A stretch of DNA of 64,000 nt from Cliona cf. orientalis. Its lineage: Eukaryota > Porifera > Demospongiae > Clionaida > Clionaidae. The stretch covers positions 5,642,001 through 5,706,000 of the forward strand of contig OZ005702.1 of assembly GCA_963930775.1 (NCBI GenBank). Reading direction: 5' to 3'. Under the pieces are notes generated by a model. The model saw only the letters and a list, made by a program, of their open reading frames with translations. It did not search any database and was not told where the DNA came from. Both the position numbers and the translations under genes were made by a program. Position 1 is the first letter of the stretch, and every line of letters starts with the position of its first letter. Below are positions 1-13,100 of this stretch, piece after piece.

Positions 1-1300
1 TTGCTATTTATGGTATAGCACACATCATGCTCCGACCAACCTGATATTCAGAAACTGTATGGCACTGTTGAGTTCGTCTCCTCTGATTGAAGCATCAAAA
101 CTTGTCATTATCAAGGTCGAGAGTCAGGCTCAGACTCTATCGCTGCAGTTAACATATCGATGTGGCTTGTATGCACTACTGTAGATCGTATTTTGAATGC
201 GTAGTTAAACAATTGCGAATGGTGCTATTGCGATTCTAATGATTGCAAATAGCCAAACGAGAAAGCCTCACCCTCAATCTTAGCCATAGAGGTGTGGCTT
301 GTGAGGCTGCATGTGGGGTGGGCTATTATTAGAATACCATGCATACTACTCAAACGACGGTTGCGCTAGCTTGGCTTGGTGTTGGCTATGGTGTTGGCAG
401 GTTAGCAGTTGGTTTGAAGAATAGAAGAAACCTCATTCTCGATGATCGACAGCTGTACATACATGCATGCAAGTAGATCGAGCACGCACCGTGATATCGA
501 TAACGCATGCGTATTTGGGCCAGGATCGCAAGCGAGCACACACACAAAATTGGTGTGGTCATGTGTACCACTATTCACTGCGTATTCTTTTTCCTGCAAT
601 TCTTTTGATTGTGTCCTGTGTAAAAACTTGCAATTTGTAGTCAAAAAAATCTCGCATTCAAAACCCAACCTACAGTATATTAACGATCATTACCCCGCGC
701 ACATGCGCAAGGGGTAAAGCAATCGGTTTGTCTGTCTGTTGTCATTGTCGTTGGCACGAAAATCGCCAGATCTTGCGTTCTAGGCCTCTATGTGCGCTGT
801 AAGCACAACCAATCGGTAGATATCGGTGAAAAATTGGTTTATATGTACTTTGAATTGTTCAAAAAGGCTTACTAGTGCTACAAATCGTGCATTTTCTGTT
901 CAGCATGCCTGTGGTTTATCGATCACACCCAGTATGCTGATGTGACTGCGCATGCTCAAGCTCTATGTTGGAAAGGGTCGTCAAGTCATAGAACAGCTAT
1001 ATACGCCACAGAGTGTTGCAATACTACGCTACAGTGGCTACAGAGCACGCAGGGTATGTGCTCTACAGAGCTCTAGTTTACCATATGTGACCGTCCATGA
1101 GAAAACCATGCATAATGCGCTGGATATCAATCTGAGATACAGGCCAAAATAGTTGCCTATGGTGATAACTATCGATTTCACTTTTTGGTATAGATTGATA
1201 GAGGAATCATTCCTTTACACAAAAATCTGCTTCATAACTTCTAGAATGCTATAGTTACTTACCGAGTTAGCTATGGCTTGAAGAAGTCAGGCAAGTAGCT
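1..1300. repeat. Dispersed repeat family C, diverged copy, interrupted
   Basis: Positions about 20-200 resemble 52880-53000 and 55205-55320: all share a block with ACCAACCTGA or GTTTGGAAG, then a GTTCGTCTC-type block, then GATTGAAGCATC. Positions about 1080-1260 resemble 55440-55570, sharing CCATGAGAAAACCA-type sequence and a GATAGAGG block. The middle part is unrelated, so this copy is interrupted or rearranged. I find no convincing coding sequence; the short open frames here have no splice logic or recognisable domain. Confidence 0.45.
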
Positions 1301-2504
1301 ACACAGAGCGGCCATGATACGGAGCCCTTGCGGTTAGATAAGCATGGCAGCTGCACACAAAAACGTCTCTAGCCACTTCTTTCTTCGATTCTGTGTACTA
1401 ATGATCTTTAGAAACGCTTGTCTTGTTCTTTTCCATCGAAACGTTGGCTACTGCTCTCGTTCGAGCATTTTGGCAGCCAGCTAGCTTATTGACTTGGTGG
1501 GCGGGGCCACGTATTTACCATAAACAGCGAATATACAGACTTCCGCGTGCAATGTATGTAGCAAAGTTCATTGCAATTTTTTGTAAAACTTTAGTATGGG
1601 CAATCCGGGTATATTTTTGCTCATATCTCTATGACTACACGGACTAGAGACTTCAAAAATTTTTTCAGCGCATTATGCTTGGTTTTCTCGTGGACGGTCA
1701 CATATTATGCTCTGTTAGAACTATGCAGCTATACTGAGGATATGGTATTCATTGGATACATGCGTCTGGTACTTACCAATTTTCAAATCTCAGATAGGCT
1801 CCATGGAGACCCTGAATTTTCTGGTAGTCACCTCATAGAGTACATCACAATTATCTAATAATCACAGAAAAGTAAATTGCTACTGGGGATATAATAATAT
1901 TATAATAATAATACAAATATACTAAATAATGAACACGAACTTCTCTCACATGCATACAAGATTCTATATATAGCACCAATGGATCACCATCAACAGGTAC
2001 ATGATATTCGAGAAAAGCAAGCGTAAGAATTATAATGGACGTGATTATCCTTATATATTGTTTGTGTATTAATTTTTCTGGCCCTTCCATCCCTACTTCA
2101 TCCTTCAACTTCAATTAAGTACATGTATTCTGTTTCTCGGGCCTTACCTCAGGATAGGGTAGCATATGTATACCCGGATGAAAAGGACTGCACAAATATG
2201 CGGTTAGTGCAAGTATTGGTGGGTACAACATGGATATCCACAGATATACATGAAATATTGACCGAACAATGTCTGGTCATTCCCAAACGCACGGGGGCAA
2301 GTGGTTCAAAAATTAATGACGATTGCATTTTGATATTGAAGGTTTGTAGCGGGTGATACTCAGGATCATTGAAGCTTAGTAGCCGAAGGTTCGAATGCAC
2401 ACAGAATCGAAGCACTCCTTTCTTAACTTTGTTTTCAATCACACCGGAAGTAAATGGTTTGGTGCAGCTTGGTATTTAACTTGCATGATAATAATAAGAA
2501 ATCT
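1301..2504. other. Non-coding stretch, nothing recognised
   Basis: A+T-rich DNA with short open frames of at most about 97 codons on either strand. None shows a domain, a splice-consistent neighbour or a paralogue in the window. I see no RNA gene. Confidence 0.4.
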
Positions 2505-2912
2505 AAGTGTAGTCCACTTAATTCAAATCTGTTTAAGACGAATTTTTGTCTAATTCAAATTCTTTCAGATTCCTTACATAGAGCTAATACATAAATTTGA
2601 ACTGGTCTTTTCGCTTAATTAGAAAAAATATAGCCAGCTTTAGCACACAAAAGTACACATTTATATGAATACAGAACGTAGATCACATGCAGATCACTAC
2701 TATCCTGCTTGAGATATGAAACTATATTAAAGTATGTTACCTAAATCACTCTCAGAACAATTCTAACGCTTTATCTGTGGCTGAATGCTCCACAAATAAG
2801 TATTGCAGGGTCTCAATACAGTGGTTTTTATGGATCTTTGTAATTCAAATTTTTATTTAATTCAAATATTTCTCATGGATTTCGAGATTCGATTTATGTG
2901 GACTACACTGTA
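2505..2912. mobile_element. Short TIR transposon (Tc1/pogo-like MITE)
   Basis: The left end AGTGTAGTCCACTTAATT and the right end ATTTATGTGGACTACACT are inverted copies with A+T-rich flanks that would suit a TA target duplication. The left 200 bp match 56566-56745, including the phrase AGAGCTAATACATAAATT. No transposase is encoded. The family assignment rests only on TIR style and is tentative. Confidence 0.55.
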
Positions 2913-3022
2913 TTATGTTGGCATTTACATTACGAGTACTTCTGGATTTATTGATGATTCCAGATATTATCATGTCCCAGGTTGGCCATTCCAGTACCTT
3001 TTCCTTTCTGCAGCCTTGTAAT

Positions 3023-4122
3023 CATAAGTAATAGTAGTATTATACATGTACATGTATGTGTAGTATGTGGTGGATATCACTGTGTACATGACCTTGCACT
3101 TGTCTCCATTTGAGATCAATCTTCCAAATCAGTCGCCACATAATAATATCAGTATCCGGACACAACTGCAAGGAAAATTCAAGCAAAGAATGCATCCCTC
3201 CAATTTTCACCTTTTTACCTATATATAGCTCCGGCATCTTTTTTTGTGTACAACACTAAATCGCTTCTTAAATATGTTTTCGAGGAGGTCAGTAGATGCA
3301 GAGCTCGTATCTCGCTGGATGTTACAGTAGTTAATGTGTTTATTATCTTGCTCGCTCAGATAGCAGAACCTTAAGTTTGAGGTTATTAATAAACACAAGG
3401 TTCTCCCCAAGGCGTAGCGGATGGGCAAAAATTATTGATCACAACTATCATTGTCTTATTCAAGAAAGATGGAGGCATGGGGGACATGCCTATATGGAGA
3501 ACACCGAAACAGTAGGCCACAAATTGTCTCTATGGCCTGGGCCATTTGGGGGGGGGGGGGGGGGGCTGCCCTGTCCGTAGCTAGGTATCGCTTTACTGTG
3601 GATCTCACAGAGTGGAAGGGGGGGGGGAGAGCTTGGTATATTATGTAATTCATGTAGAGGATGAAATGGGAGGGTGTAATACAACATTAGAGTTAGTTAG
3701 CTCTATAAACATGGTATAATCCATGATTTGCTTACCATCAGGCCAGACCAAATTGATTTTCTGTTTCTCAGATTAAATAGTGATCCAGCAGATGGATATA
3801 AAATTATTTCCAATCTTTGACCTCGTACGTCAGTCTTGTTGCTCTCTTTAGCTCACTGAAGCTGTACACATGCCACGTTTCTTAAGTATAAACTTAGAGT
3901 GTAGAGTGTGTATATGTTTGGCAATATAGCTTCCATAATGTTGTATCACATTTTTTAGACATACACACTTCCTTTGTGGCCATATATACATACATACAAT
4001 TGTAAGCGCCACAAGTGCAGTCCATAATTACCCTCCTCCTAAGAGATGCGAGGCTAAATGGGATACCAGTCATCATGGACTATTATGTATTTCCTTTTCA
4101 AATCGGAATATTTTGGTTGTAG
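3023..4122 (+). repeat. Upstream flank/intron of NLR cassette 1 (segmental duplication arm)
   Basis: From about 3023 the sequence aligns with 28755-30297, the DNA before the second NLR exon: the same TACATGTACATGTATGTG start, the same ATATGTTTTCGAGGAGGTCA region, the same G-run and CTGTCCGTAGCTAGGTAT-type block. Cassette 2 has an extra insertion of about 550 bp (29560-30105). The segment ends in a polypyrimidine tract and the acceptor TTTTGGTTGTAG, so it is probably the 3' part of an intron. It contains a homopolymer G run near 3548-3566. Confidence 0.7.
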
Positions 4123-7100
4123 GTCAACTGGACCAAGTTAATGACAGAGGCAGTCATGAATCAATGGATATAGCCAGCATAATTGAAAATCTAGAGAATC
4201 AGTTTTGTAGTCTCCGCACTAGGATTATACGTGAACTATCTGATAAACCTGACATGACCGTCCAAACATTGTTAGATATATTAACAGGTCTACCACTGTC
4301 ACTGAGAAAAGAATATGAATCATCCATAGCAAAATGTATTCCTGATATGCGAAAAGAGACACAAGTAAATGAATTATTTATTGTTTACCTCAATCCTCTC
4401 ACGTCATTTATAGACTATGAATTGATTGAATATGTTATAAAGAAGTTCGGCAGTGATGCCTTAAAGCGAGATATGCAGTCCTATTGTAGTGAGTTGATAT
4501 TATTCATGAGGAAGACAACAATTAAACAGTTAATAAACCATTTACCTGGTCAAACTGAAATTCCACCGAAGTTTTCCCTGATAGAAGCCAAAATTGACCA
4601 GAATGCTAGTGAATGCACTTTAGAAGAACTTAATGTAATCAGAAAGAGATACTGCGGTGAGGTAAAACTATCAGAGATTGTCTTTCATCTGGTGGCAGTT
4701 GTAGAGTCCAACTCCTTCATTGTTAGGTGGCTAGTACCATTAGCACTTATTTCTGACATAATGAAATCGGCTAGAAATCTTGACCAAAGCTTCTACCAGG
4801 AGTGTAGAATCACCTCCCTTACCCTGGATGGAATGTGGCTGTTTCTAAGTGAGGTTGAGATTGATGGAATGTGGTCACAGGTTCATATCAGTGACACAAA
4901 AGTTAAGGATCGATTCCATGCCATGTATAAACAAACTATGTACGAGTTAGAAATGGAAGAGATATCAGTGCAAAGGTTATCATTGTCTCTGGCAGACTAC
5001 TGTCCAAGACTTGGAAGTTATACAAATGTTCTTTTACCTATAAGTGAGGCATTTCTGAATGACCATTTCCCATTGTCATTTATTGACTTTAAAATTCTTG
5101 CTATTATTATAGAAAGGTTTGGTAGTGATTGTTTGAAAAAGGTATTGAATTCTTATTGTAATTATATATCAATCTATGTGAAGAAATTAACTGCAGAGCA
5201 GCTTATAACTTTGTCACCTGAACCTTCAGATTATTTTGTAGCAGCTAAATGCAGAATGATGGGAGAGTTATCAGATTATGGATTAGAAAAGCTGTTCAGT
5301 TTTCAGACTAGATTCTGCACCATTCTTAACTTCAACAAAGTATGTTTCGTTATGGGTGAAATAACCAAAGAAGAGAGTTGTTCATTCACTGTTAGCTGGC
5401 TTGTACCATCCGGCCTAGTGTCTGACCTAATAAAATTAGCTGGTTATAGTCTAAGAAAAGAAATCGAATTCTTTCAAGAATTTAACATAACCTCACTACA
5501 TCTTAGTAAGAAATTGCTATATAGTCATCAACTAACACAATTTGGTATTGAGCTAAAGGAGCGGTATCAACAGTCCCAGGGCTTACTATCTCCAATTCCT
5601 TTACCAACAAAAAAAGTATTCCGACTAACTATGGTCAAGGGAGAGATAGTGCAGCAAGACCATATAAAAGACAGATCAGTACAAATGAGCATCATTAGTA
5701 GGTTAGATGATATTCTATATACCAAATGTTCAGTGGAACTTCAGCACATATTCAAAAATGGACTAGATGGAGGCGAGATCATTTTGATTGAAGGAGCCCC
5801 AGGGTCTGGCAAGAGTACTCTAACAGTCCACATCTGTCAGAGATGGGGCAAAGGAGAGTTATTTCAACAATTCACTGTTGTGATACTTGTCCAGTTACGA
5901 GACCCAGCAGTGCAAAGAGCACAGACCATAGCTGACCTGCTTCCTGTTGAAAATGCTGAGGAGATAGCTACTGAACTAATAGCTACTAATGGACGTGGTG
6001 TCCTGTGGGTCCTTGATGGATGGGATGAGCTCCCACCTCACCTACAGCAAGATTCGATATTCTGCGAAATTTTGCCACCAAAGCCTAGTGAGGAGAAGCT
6101 AGCAGAAATAAAAAAAGATCCTTGGCGTTGTAAATATGTAGGAGAAGAGCACAGCAAAGAATCACTTTCAATAACTCAGTATTATAAGGATAGGTTGCTC
6201 AATGAGGCATCGATCATAGTCACTTCCCATCCAATTTCATCAGATGACCTACACCCTGTGGTCTCTTCACGAATTGAGGTGTTGGGGTTCACCCCAGAGG
6301 AGCAGAGGCAATACTTCACTGAGTGTTTCAAGGGAGACACCAAAGCTTTAGAAGCCGTACTTGAGAAGATCCAAGAGAACCCTGTGGTACAAAGCATCTG
6401 CTACCTTCCACTCAATGCTGCTTTAATAGTACACACTTTCAAATACAGGGATCAATCACTACCCAATACTGAGTATGAGATCTACTTATCAGTCATTCTC
6501 AGCTGCATTCAACGCCATTATGACAGGGAGGGCAGAGGTCATGACCTACCTAGAGAGCTAGCATCTTTAGATGATCTTTCCAGGAGTGAAGCAGTGAGAG
6601 AGCCTTTTCAGTGTCTCTGTGAGCTTGCCTATCGTGGTGTGATGGAGAACAAAGTGACCTTCTCTTCCAGTGACTTGCCTCAAGGATCCAACACACTCAG
6701 TCTTCTTCAAGCAGTAGAGAGCTTTCTCCAAAGTAGAAAGTCAGTGTTCTATAACTTTATTCACCTGTCAGTCCAAGAGGTCTTGTCAGCCTACTACATA
6801 GCCACTAAGTTGTCAGATAGTGAGCAGGTGTCTCAATTCCAGCAGTTGTTCAGCCAGTCTCGTTTTGCTGCTGTGTTTCAGTTTTATGCTGCCATCACCA
6901 AGTTGAAGAGTCCAGGGATACGCCAAGTTATTGATAGAATAGTAGAAGCCAAGTCCAAGCCTCTCTTAGTGTCTCTTCTTTGCTGCTTACACGAGGCTCA
7001 GGATCCTGCCCTCTGCCTTTATGTAGCTGAAAGACTAGAGTATAAACTAAATCTTGGAAATACCTCACTCAGTCTACTGTACTGTCTCTCTGTTAGTTTT

Positions 7101-10100
7101 TTCCTCTCCTGTCTTAATGGTAATGAAACCAGTGTTCACCTTGACCACTGCACTATTGGTGATCTTGGTGTAAAGTACTTATCAAAGTATCTGCATGTAG
7201 GTAGTAATTTGAATTGTATCAATAAAGCAACTATTGACCTTGCTAAAAATGAAATTTGTGAAGAGGGTGCTATACATATTGTTAGGATATGTTACTTTAT
7301 TGAACATCTATACTTGTCATATAATCCAATTGGAGACACTGGAGCATCCTTGGTATCTGAAGCTGTAAGAGAAACTACTACACTCAAGACTTTATTCCTG
7401 AACATTTGTAGCATCACTTCAAGAGGGGCTGAAGATCTTTCAAGAGCACTAGCTCAAAATAGTTCCCTGGAGAAGTTGGATATCAGTGAGAATAATCTAG
7501 GAGATGAGGGAATAAGCCACGTGGCTGAGGCCCTCAAACAAAACAACCAACTAAAGGAACTCTGGATTGGTGATTGTGAAATGACAGACGAAGGAGCAAC
7601 TTCTCTGGCCAGTGCTCTCACTGTCAACAACTCTCTTAAAATGTTGCACATGGGTGGAGCTAAAGGAGCACTAACAGAAGATGGGCTCTCAACAATAGCT
7701 CAATCATTAGCTAGCAAATCATTGTTCGTGAAATTAGCAATCCCTACTCTCTTTGGCTCTACTATTGCTGATCGTTTAAGTCAGGAGATCAATGAAGCAA
7801 GGAAGAGAAACGGACTCCCACCCATTGAAATTCAAACTGCAGCCAGAATTACAGATATGTTCACTACTATCAGTGACAATAAATTTGATGCCATTGAAAA
7901 TGAAGGTGATTTGGGGTGGGCTTTGGTCCCGGAAATCCTGAACAATCAGTTTTTGGAATTTAATGCTCAATTAGATGATCAACCACCTTTAAGTATCTCA
8001 TCACTCAATGAAACTAAGCGACTACTCTTTCAATCGTGTAAAGACGGATGTACAGGCACAGTTCAACACCTGCTGACTCAGCACTCCGATCTCAGAGACC
8101 AGATAAATTTACTAACAGACGATGATGGAAACACTGCTTTGATCATCGTGAGCAAAACTAGACACACAGGTATCGTTAAGTTACTATTAGAATGTGGTGC
8201 TAATGTTGATCATAGAAATTCACACGGGTGGACAGCATTAATGAAAGCAAGTGAAAACGGAGACTCTAAATTAGAGATTATTGAACTATTACTAAGCTAT
8301 GGAGCTCAAGTAGACCTACAGAATGGTGATGGTCAATCTGCTTTGATGGTGGCAGCTCAAAACAGCCAAGCTAAGGTTGCTACTAAACTAGTACAAGAAT
8401 ATGGAGCTAGTGTGGGTCTAAAGCAAAAGCACTCTAGCTGGACTGCTTTGATGAAGGCTAGTGAAAGTGGGAGTATCGATATTGTTAAACTCCTTGTGGA
8501 GCATGGTGCTGATGATTTGGAGTGGGCTTTAGTATTAGCAATCCTCCACAAACATAATGATATTATTGAATTGCTTTTGAAACATGGTGCTCAAGTGGAT
8601 GACACGAACTGGTCTCTCTTTCTTGATCAACCACCTTTGGTACTGGCGATTGAGACAGGGGATGCTGACATGGTTAAAATGCTATTGGATCATGATGCTA
8701 CACAAGGAATAGATCAGGCAATAATAAGTGCAATCTTTAATAAGAACACTGAAATTATCAAAATACTGTCCGAACGTGATGCTCAAGTGGATGAAGTGGA
8801 CTGGTCTCCCTTGGTAGAAGCAGTTGAGAAAGGAGATGCTGATATAGTTGAACTGCTATTAGAGCATGGTGCTAAACAAGGAATAGATTGGGCCATGACA
8901 AATGCAATCCTTAGTAAGAATGCTGATATTATCAAAATACTCTCAGAACGTGGTGCTCAAGTGGATGAGATGGATTGGTCTGATCAGCCTCCCTTGGTAG
9001 AAGCAGTTGAGAGAGGGGATGCTAATATAGTTAAATTACTGTTAGAGCATGGTGCTGAACAAGAAATAGATTGGGCCATGACAGATGCAGTTATGAGTGA
9101 GCAGACTGAAATTATCCAAATGCTATCAGAACATGGTGCCCAAGTTGTGGATGATGTGTATAAAGATGGGGTAGGTGAGGAGCCTAATTTGGTCACTGCA
9201 TGTAAAAATGGAGACACTAATGTTGTTAAACTGCTACTGGAGCATGGAGCTAAGGAATCTGAGTATTGTGGGTGGGCATTAACAGAAGCAATTTTGCATA
9301 AACACACAGAAGTTGTAGATCTGTTGTTAGAGCATGGTGTTTGTGTTGCGGATGATGGGGATCGCCTTGAGTTGGACCACGACCCTGCTATAGTGGAAGC
9401 AAGTGAAAAAGGTGACATTGATAGTCTTAAATTACTTTTGAAGTATGGAGAGAAAGAAGAGTATCAAGGCTACTTGGGATGGGCATTATGTGTGGCTGCC
9501 ACGCTTGAAATTGTTAGCTGGCTTTTAGAAAATGGTGCTGAAGCAGATGAGATAAATTCCATACTAGATGAAATTCCTTTGGTAGAAGTTAGTAGCGAAG
9601 GAAACATTGAAGCTGTTAAACTGATGCTAAACCATGGAGCTAAGGAGTACATGCCAGAGGCTCTAGTTAGAGCTATTGAAAACAAACGCACTGATATGAT
9701 AAAACTATTAACACAGCATGGTGCTCATGTGGATGATGAGAGTTGGTTTGATTTTGATGCAATGCCAGTTTTGGTAGAAGCAAGTATGAAGAGTGACATA
9801 GAAACTGTAAAATTGCTTTTAAATCATGGAGCAGAAAAGTACCTAGACTGGGCATTGGAAGCAGCAAGCAAGGGAGGACATACTGAAATCGTTAAGTTGC
9901 TATTTGATTATGGAGTTGAAGTGGATAACTGTGATATGTTTGATACAGCTGCTTTAGTAGAAGCAAGTAGAAATGGGAAAACTGATACTGTGAGATTCCT
10001 TTTGGAGCAATTAGGAATAATGAATCGTTTAGGGCTGGCTTTGAGGGCAGCGAGTGGGGAAGGCCATCTTGATATTGTGCACTTGCTATCCGAGTATGGA

Positions 10101-13100
10101 AATGCAGAAGACTTGGGATATGCTTTATTCGAAGCAAGTCGGAGTGGTCATACAGAGGTCATAAAATTTCTCATTGAATGTGATGTTTTTGTAGATTTTC
10201 AAGATGAAGAGCAAACTACAGCACTAATAATTGCAGGTGGGAATGGACATACTGACTCTGCTGAGCTTCTAATTGAATGTGGTGCTGAAGTAAATTTACA
10301 AAATACTCATGGAACATCTGCTTTGATGGCAGCAAGTCAAGCCAATCACACTGATGTGGTGAAATTGCTGCTCAAATATGGTGCCAGTGTTAATCTTGAA
10401 GACGAAAATGGCCAAACTGCAGCCAAAATTACAAATAATGATGATATGATTGCGTTGTTTGCTGCTGTTAGTGATGATAAATTTGATGCTATGAAAACTG
10501 AAGTTGATTTACACGAGGAGGTGAAACTCACACATGAAGAAGAAGCACATCTAATTGCTATTGAAAATGCTATCACAGAAACAGGTATGCTGGATCATAC
10601 CCTTGTTCACGGTGTATTTGTTGGACCACCAAGATCTGGTAAAGATTCTCTAATGGAGCGTCTTTTAGGGCAAGCTGCCTCTAAATTTTCACCCAGCACT
10701 GAAACTATGATTCAAGAGTCTTGCACCTATGCAGCCACTATTGGGCAATCAAACTGGACTAGACTGGATTATGATGAAGAAGCTCTTAATTTTATGAAAA
10801 TAGCATCAGAAGATAGCTCAAGTTGTTCACTGACAATTGAAGGAGAGGTCCTGGAGTCTTTTGATACTCCAATAGCAGATTCATCTTCAGCTATGAAGGA
10901 TAGCACATCTGATGCTTTTGACAATGCGAAAAAGAGGACTATGCATATGCACACAGGCAGTACTTCAGAATTCCAATTAGAAATTGATCCTCAGCCTGCT
11001 ATAGCCTTTCAGGATGAAACTTCTTTAAAATTTCAGATTGACAAAATTGAGCATATACATCGGTTGAAAGGCAAGCATAAGACTCCAATTGAGATTTTTA
11101 AGGAAGCCATTATGAAGAAAGGCTTGAAAGGTCTTAGAAAGCCATTCACAAACTCATGGTCACTTTACCTCACTAATACTGGAGGACAAATGGAATTTCA
11201 AGAGCTCTTGCCTCTATTAGTGTCTGGTCCATCAATGTTCTTTATCACATTTCAACTGCATAGAGATCTCAATGAATGTTTCCAAGTTGAATATGAACTT
11301 CCCAGTGGAGAATCATCAAAGTGCTATGAGTCCAGCCTCAGTATACTAGATTCAATCCTTCAGACTCTTTCAACAATTGCAGCAATGGGCACATTCATTT
11401 ACAAAGGATTGCAAAAGAAGTGTGTTCCTCTGAAACCAAAAGTGTTTCTGATCGGGACCCACAAGGACCTACTCGACAAGAAATCTGCGGCTACTATTAT
11501 CGACAGAATTGATGCTCAACTACAAACAGTTATAAAGTCAACTTCACACTATCGTGAAGGAATTATTCAATTTGCTTCAAAGTCTCGCATGATATTTACC
11601 GTAAATAACCTCGATCCCAGTGATTCTGATTTTCAAACTATCCGATCTGCCGTTGAAAAAACAGTAGAAAGAGGAGACTATAAAATGAGATCCCCCGCCC
11701 ACTGGATGATTTATAGCCTTGTGGTGCGGCAGCTTCAAAACCGAGTTGAATCATATGATGAGTGTTTTGCAATCGCTAAGGAGTGTGTAATAAAAGATAA
11801 TTAATGAGGCACTTCATTTCATTCACACAAAAATGGGACTTGTCCGATATTTTCCTCATGAAGAATTGAAAGATATTGTCATAGTGGATCCTCAAATTCT
11901 ATTTGAAAAAATGACGGAACTCATTGTTGAAACATTCACATTTGAAAATTTTCCTAGTGATCGTTTCAAGCTAGAAACTTTCAAACACAAGGGAATTTTT
12001 AATTTGAGTGACTTCACCAGAATCAGCAGCCGAACCGGTCAGAAATTGACACCAACTCTTTTTGCTAAATTATTGGAATATCTTCAAATAGCTGTTCGAT
12101 TTCAACAAGGTGGAGAGACTAAATATTTTTTGCCTTGTGTGCTTACCCATGCTCAAGTAAACAAGAATGTTTCTAGCTCAGCAATACCACAGTTGATAGC
12201 TATATTTCAGTGTGGTTACTGCCCCAAAGGCCTTTTTGGCACCTTAATCACCTTCCTGATCAACAATGAAATGCAATCGGACTTCGAATGGGAACTTGAT
12301 ACAGAGAATATCTATAGAGATGAAGTATGTTTTCGTGTTGGTCCTTATGATACTGTCACTATCAGATTCATGCCAACACACCTGCAAATATCATGTGCTG
12401 AATCCAACCCTGATTTACAACGAAAAGATTGTACACAAGAAGATATATGTCAAGAGGTACGTGAATCGGTGGAGAAAGGGATCAAGACAGTCACCTCTGC
12501 CATAAATTATATTAACGCTCAACATTCATTCACTTTCTACTGCACATCTGATGTTTGCAGTGAAGACCCTCATCCATCTAAGCTGAAAAAGCTCAAGGGA
12601 AAATTGTGTAGTCTCATATGTGATAAATTGAAAAAGTGCTTCCCCTTACCTTCAGGATATGAAAAATGGCGATTGTGCTCGACCGAGGTATACCATAGTC
12701 TGAAAGAAAGGTTTGATAAATCCTTTCTAATCCAGCAGTTGAGTGATTGTGCAGCCAAATGGAGAAAAATTGGTACTCACTTGAAATTTCAGCAGAAAGA
12801 ATTAGACATTATCCAAGCCAATCCATTACTTCTGAATGGTGCTCCAAGAAGTTGGTTGTCTGTGATGTTATCAGATTGGATGGAGTGGGCTCCAGGAGAC
12901 AGCCGTGGGAGCACAAGCTATGCCAATCTTGAAGATCTAAAGTCTGCTGTATCCAAAGCTGGATTTGGTATCATTGCAGCTGAGCTATCACTGCCACAAG
13001 AAGTAGCAGCAGGAGAGAGTGGTCAATCCACTGACACTGGAAGAAAGAGAAAGTCTTTATCAGCAGCAGAAAGGTCATCAAAGAGACCTCGACTGTCTTA

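Noticed and set aside
3540-3570. Long G and C homopolymers (also 14612, 20157, 37042) as regulatory G-quadruplexes
   Set aside because: They sit in MITEs or non-coding flanks and vary between duplicates; length is also unreliable in assemblies.
4113-4122. TTG at 4113 as start codon of NLR1
   Set aside because: The same TTTGGTT[G/A]TAG/GTCA block occurs before NLR2 and the edge NLR and reads as a splice acceptor; a nuclear animal gene would not start at TTG here.
8984-9418. Minus-strand open frame of 144 codons
   Set aside because: Antisense shadow of the ankyrin coding sequence; composition (S/C/T-rich) follows from the sense codons.
11790-11830. Programmed ribosomal frameshift in NLR1
   Set aside because: No heptanucleotide slippery site or obvious downstream stem; a single surplus base is simpler.
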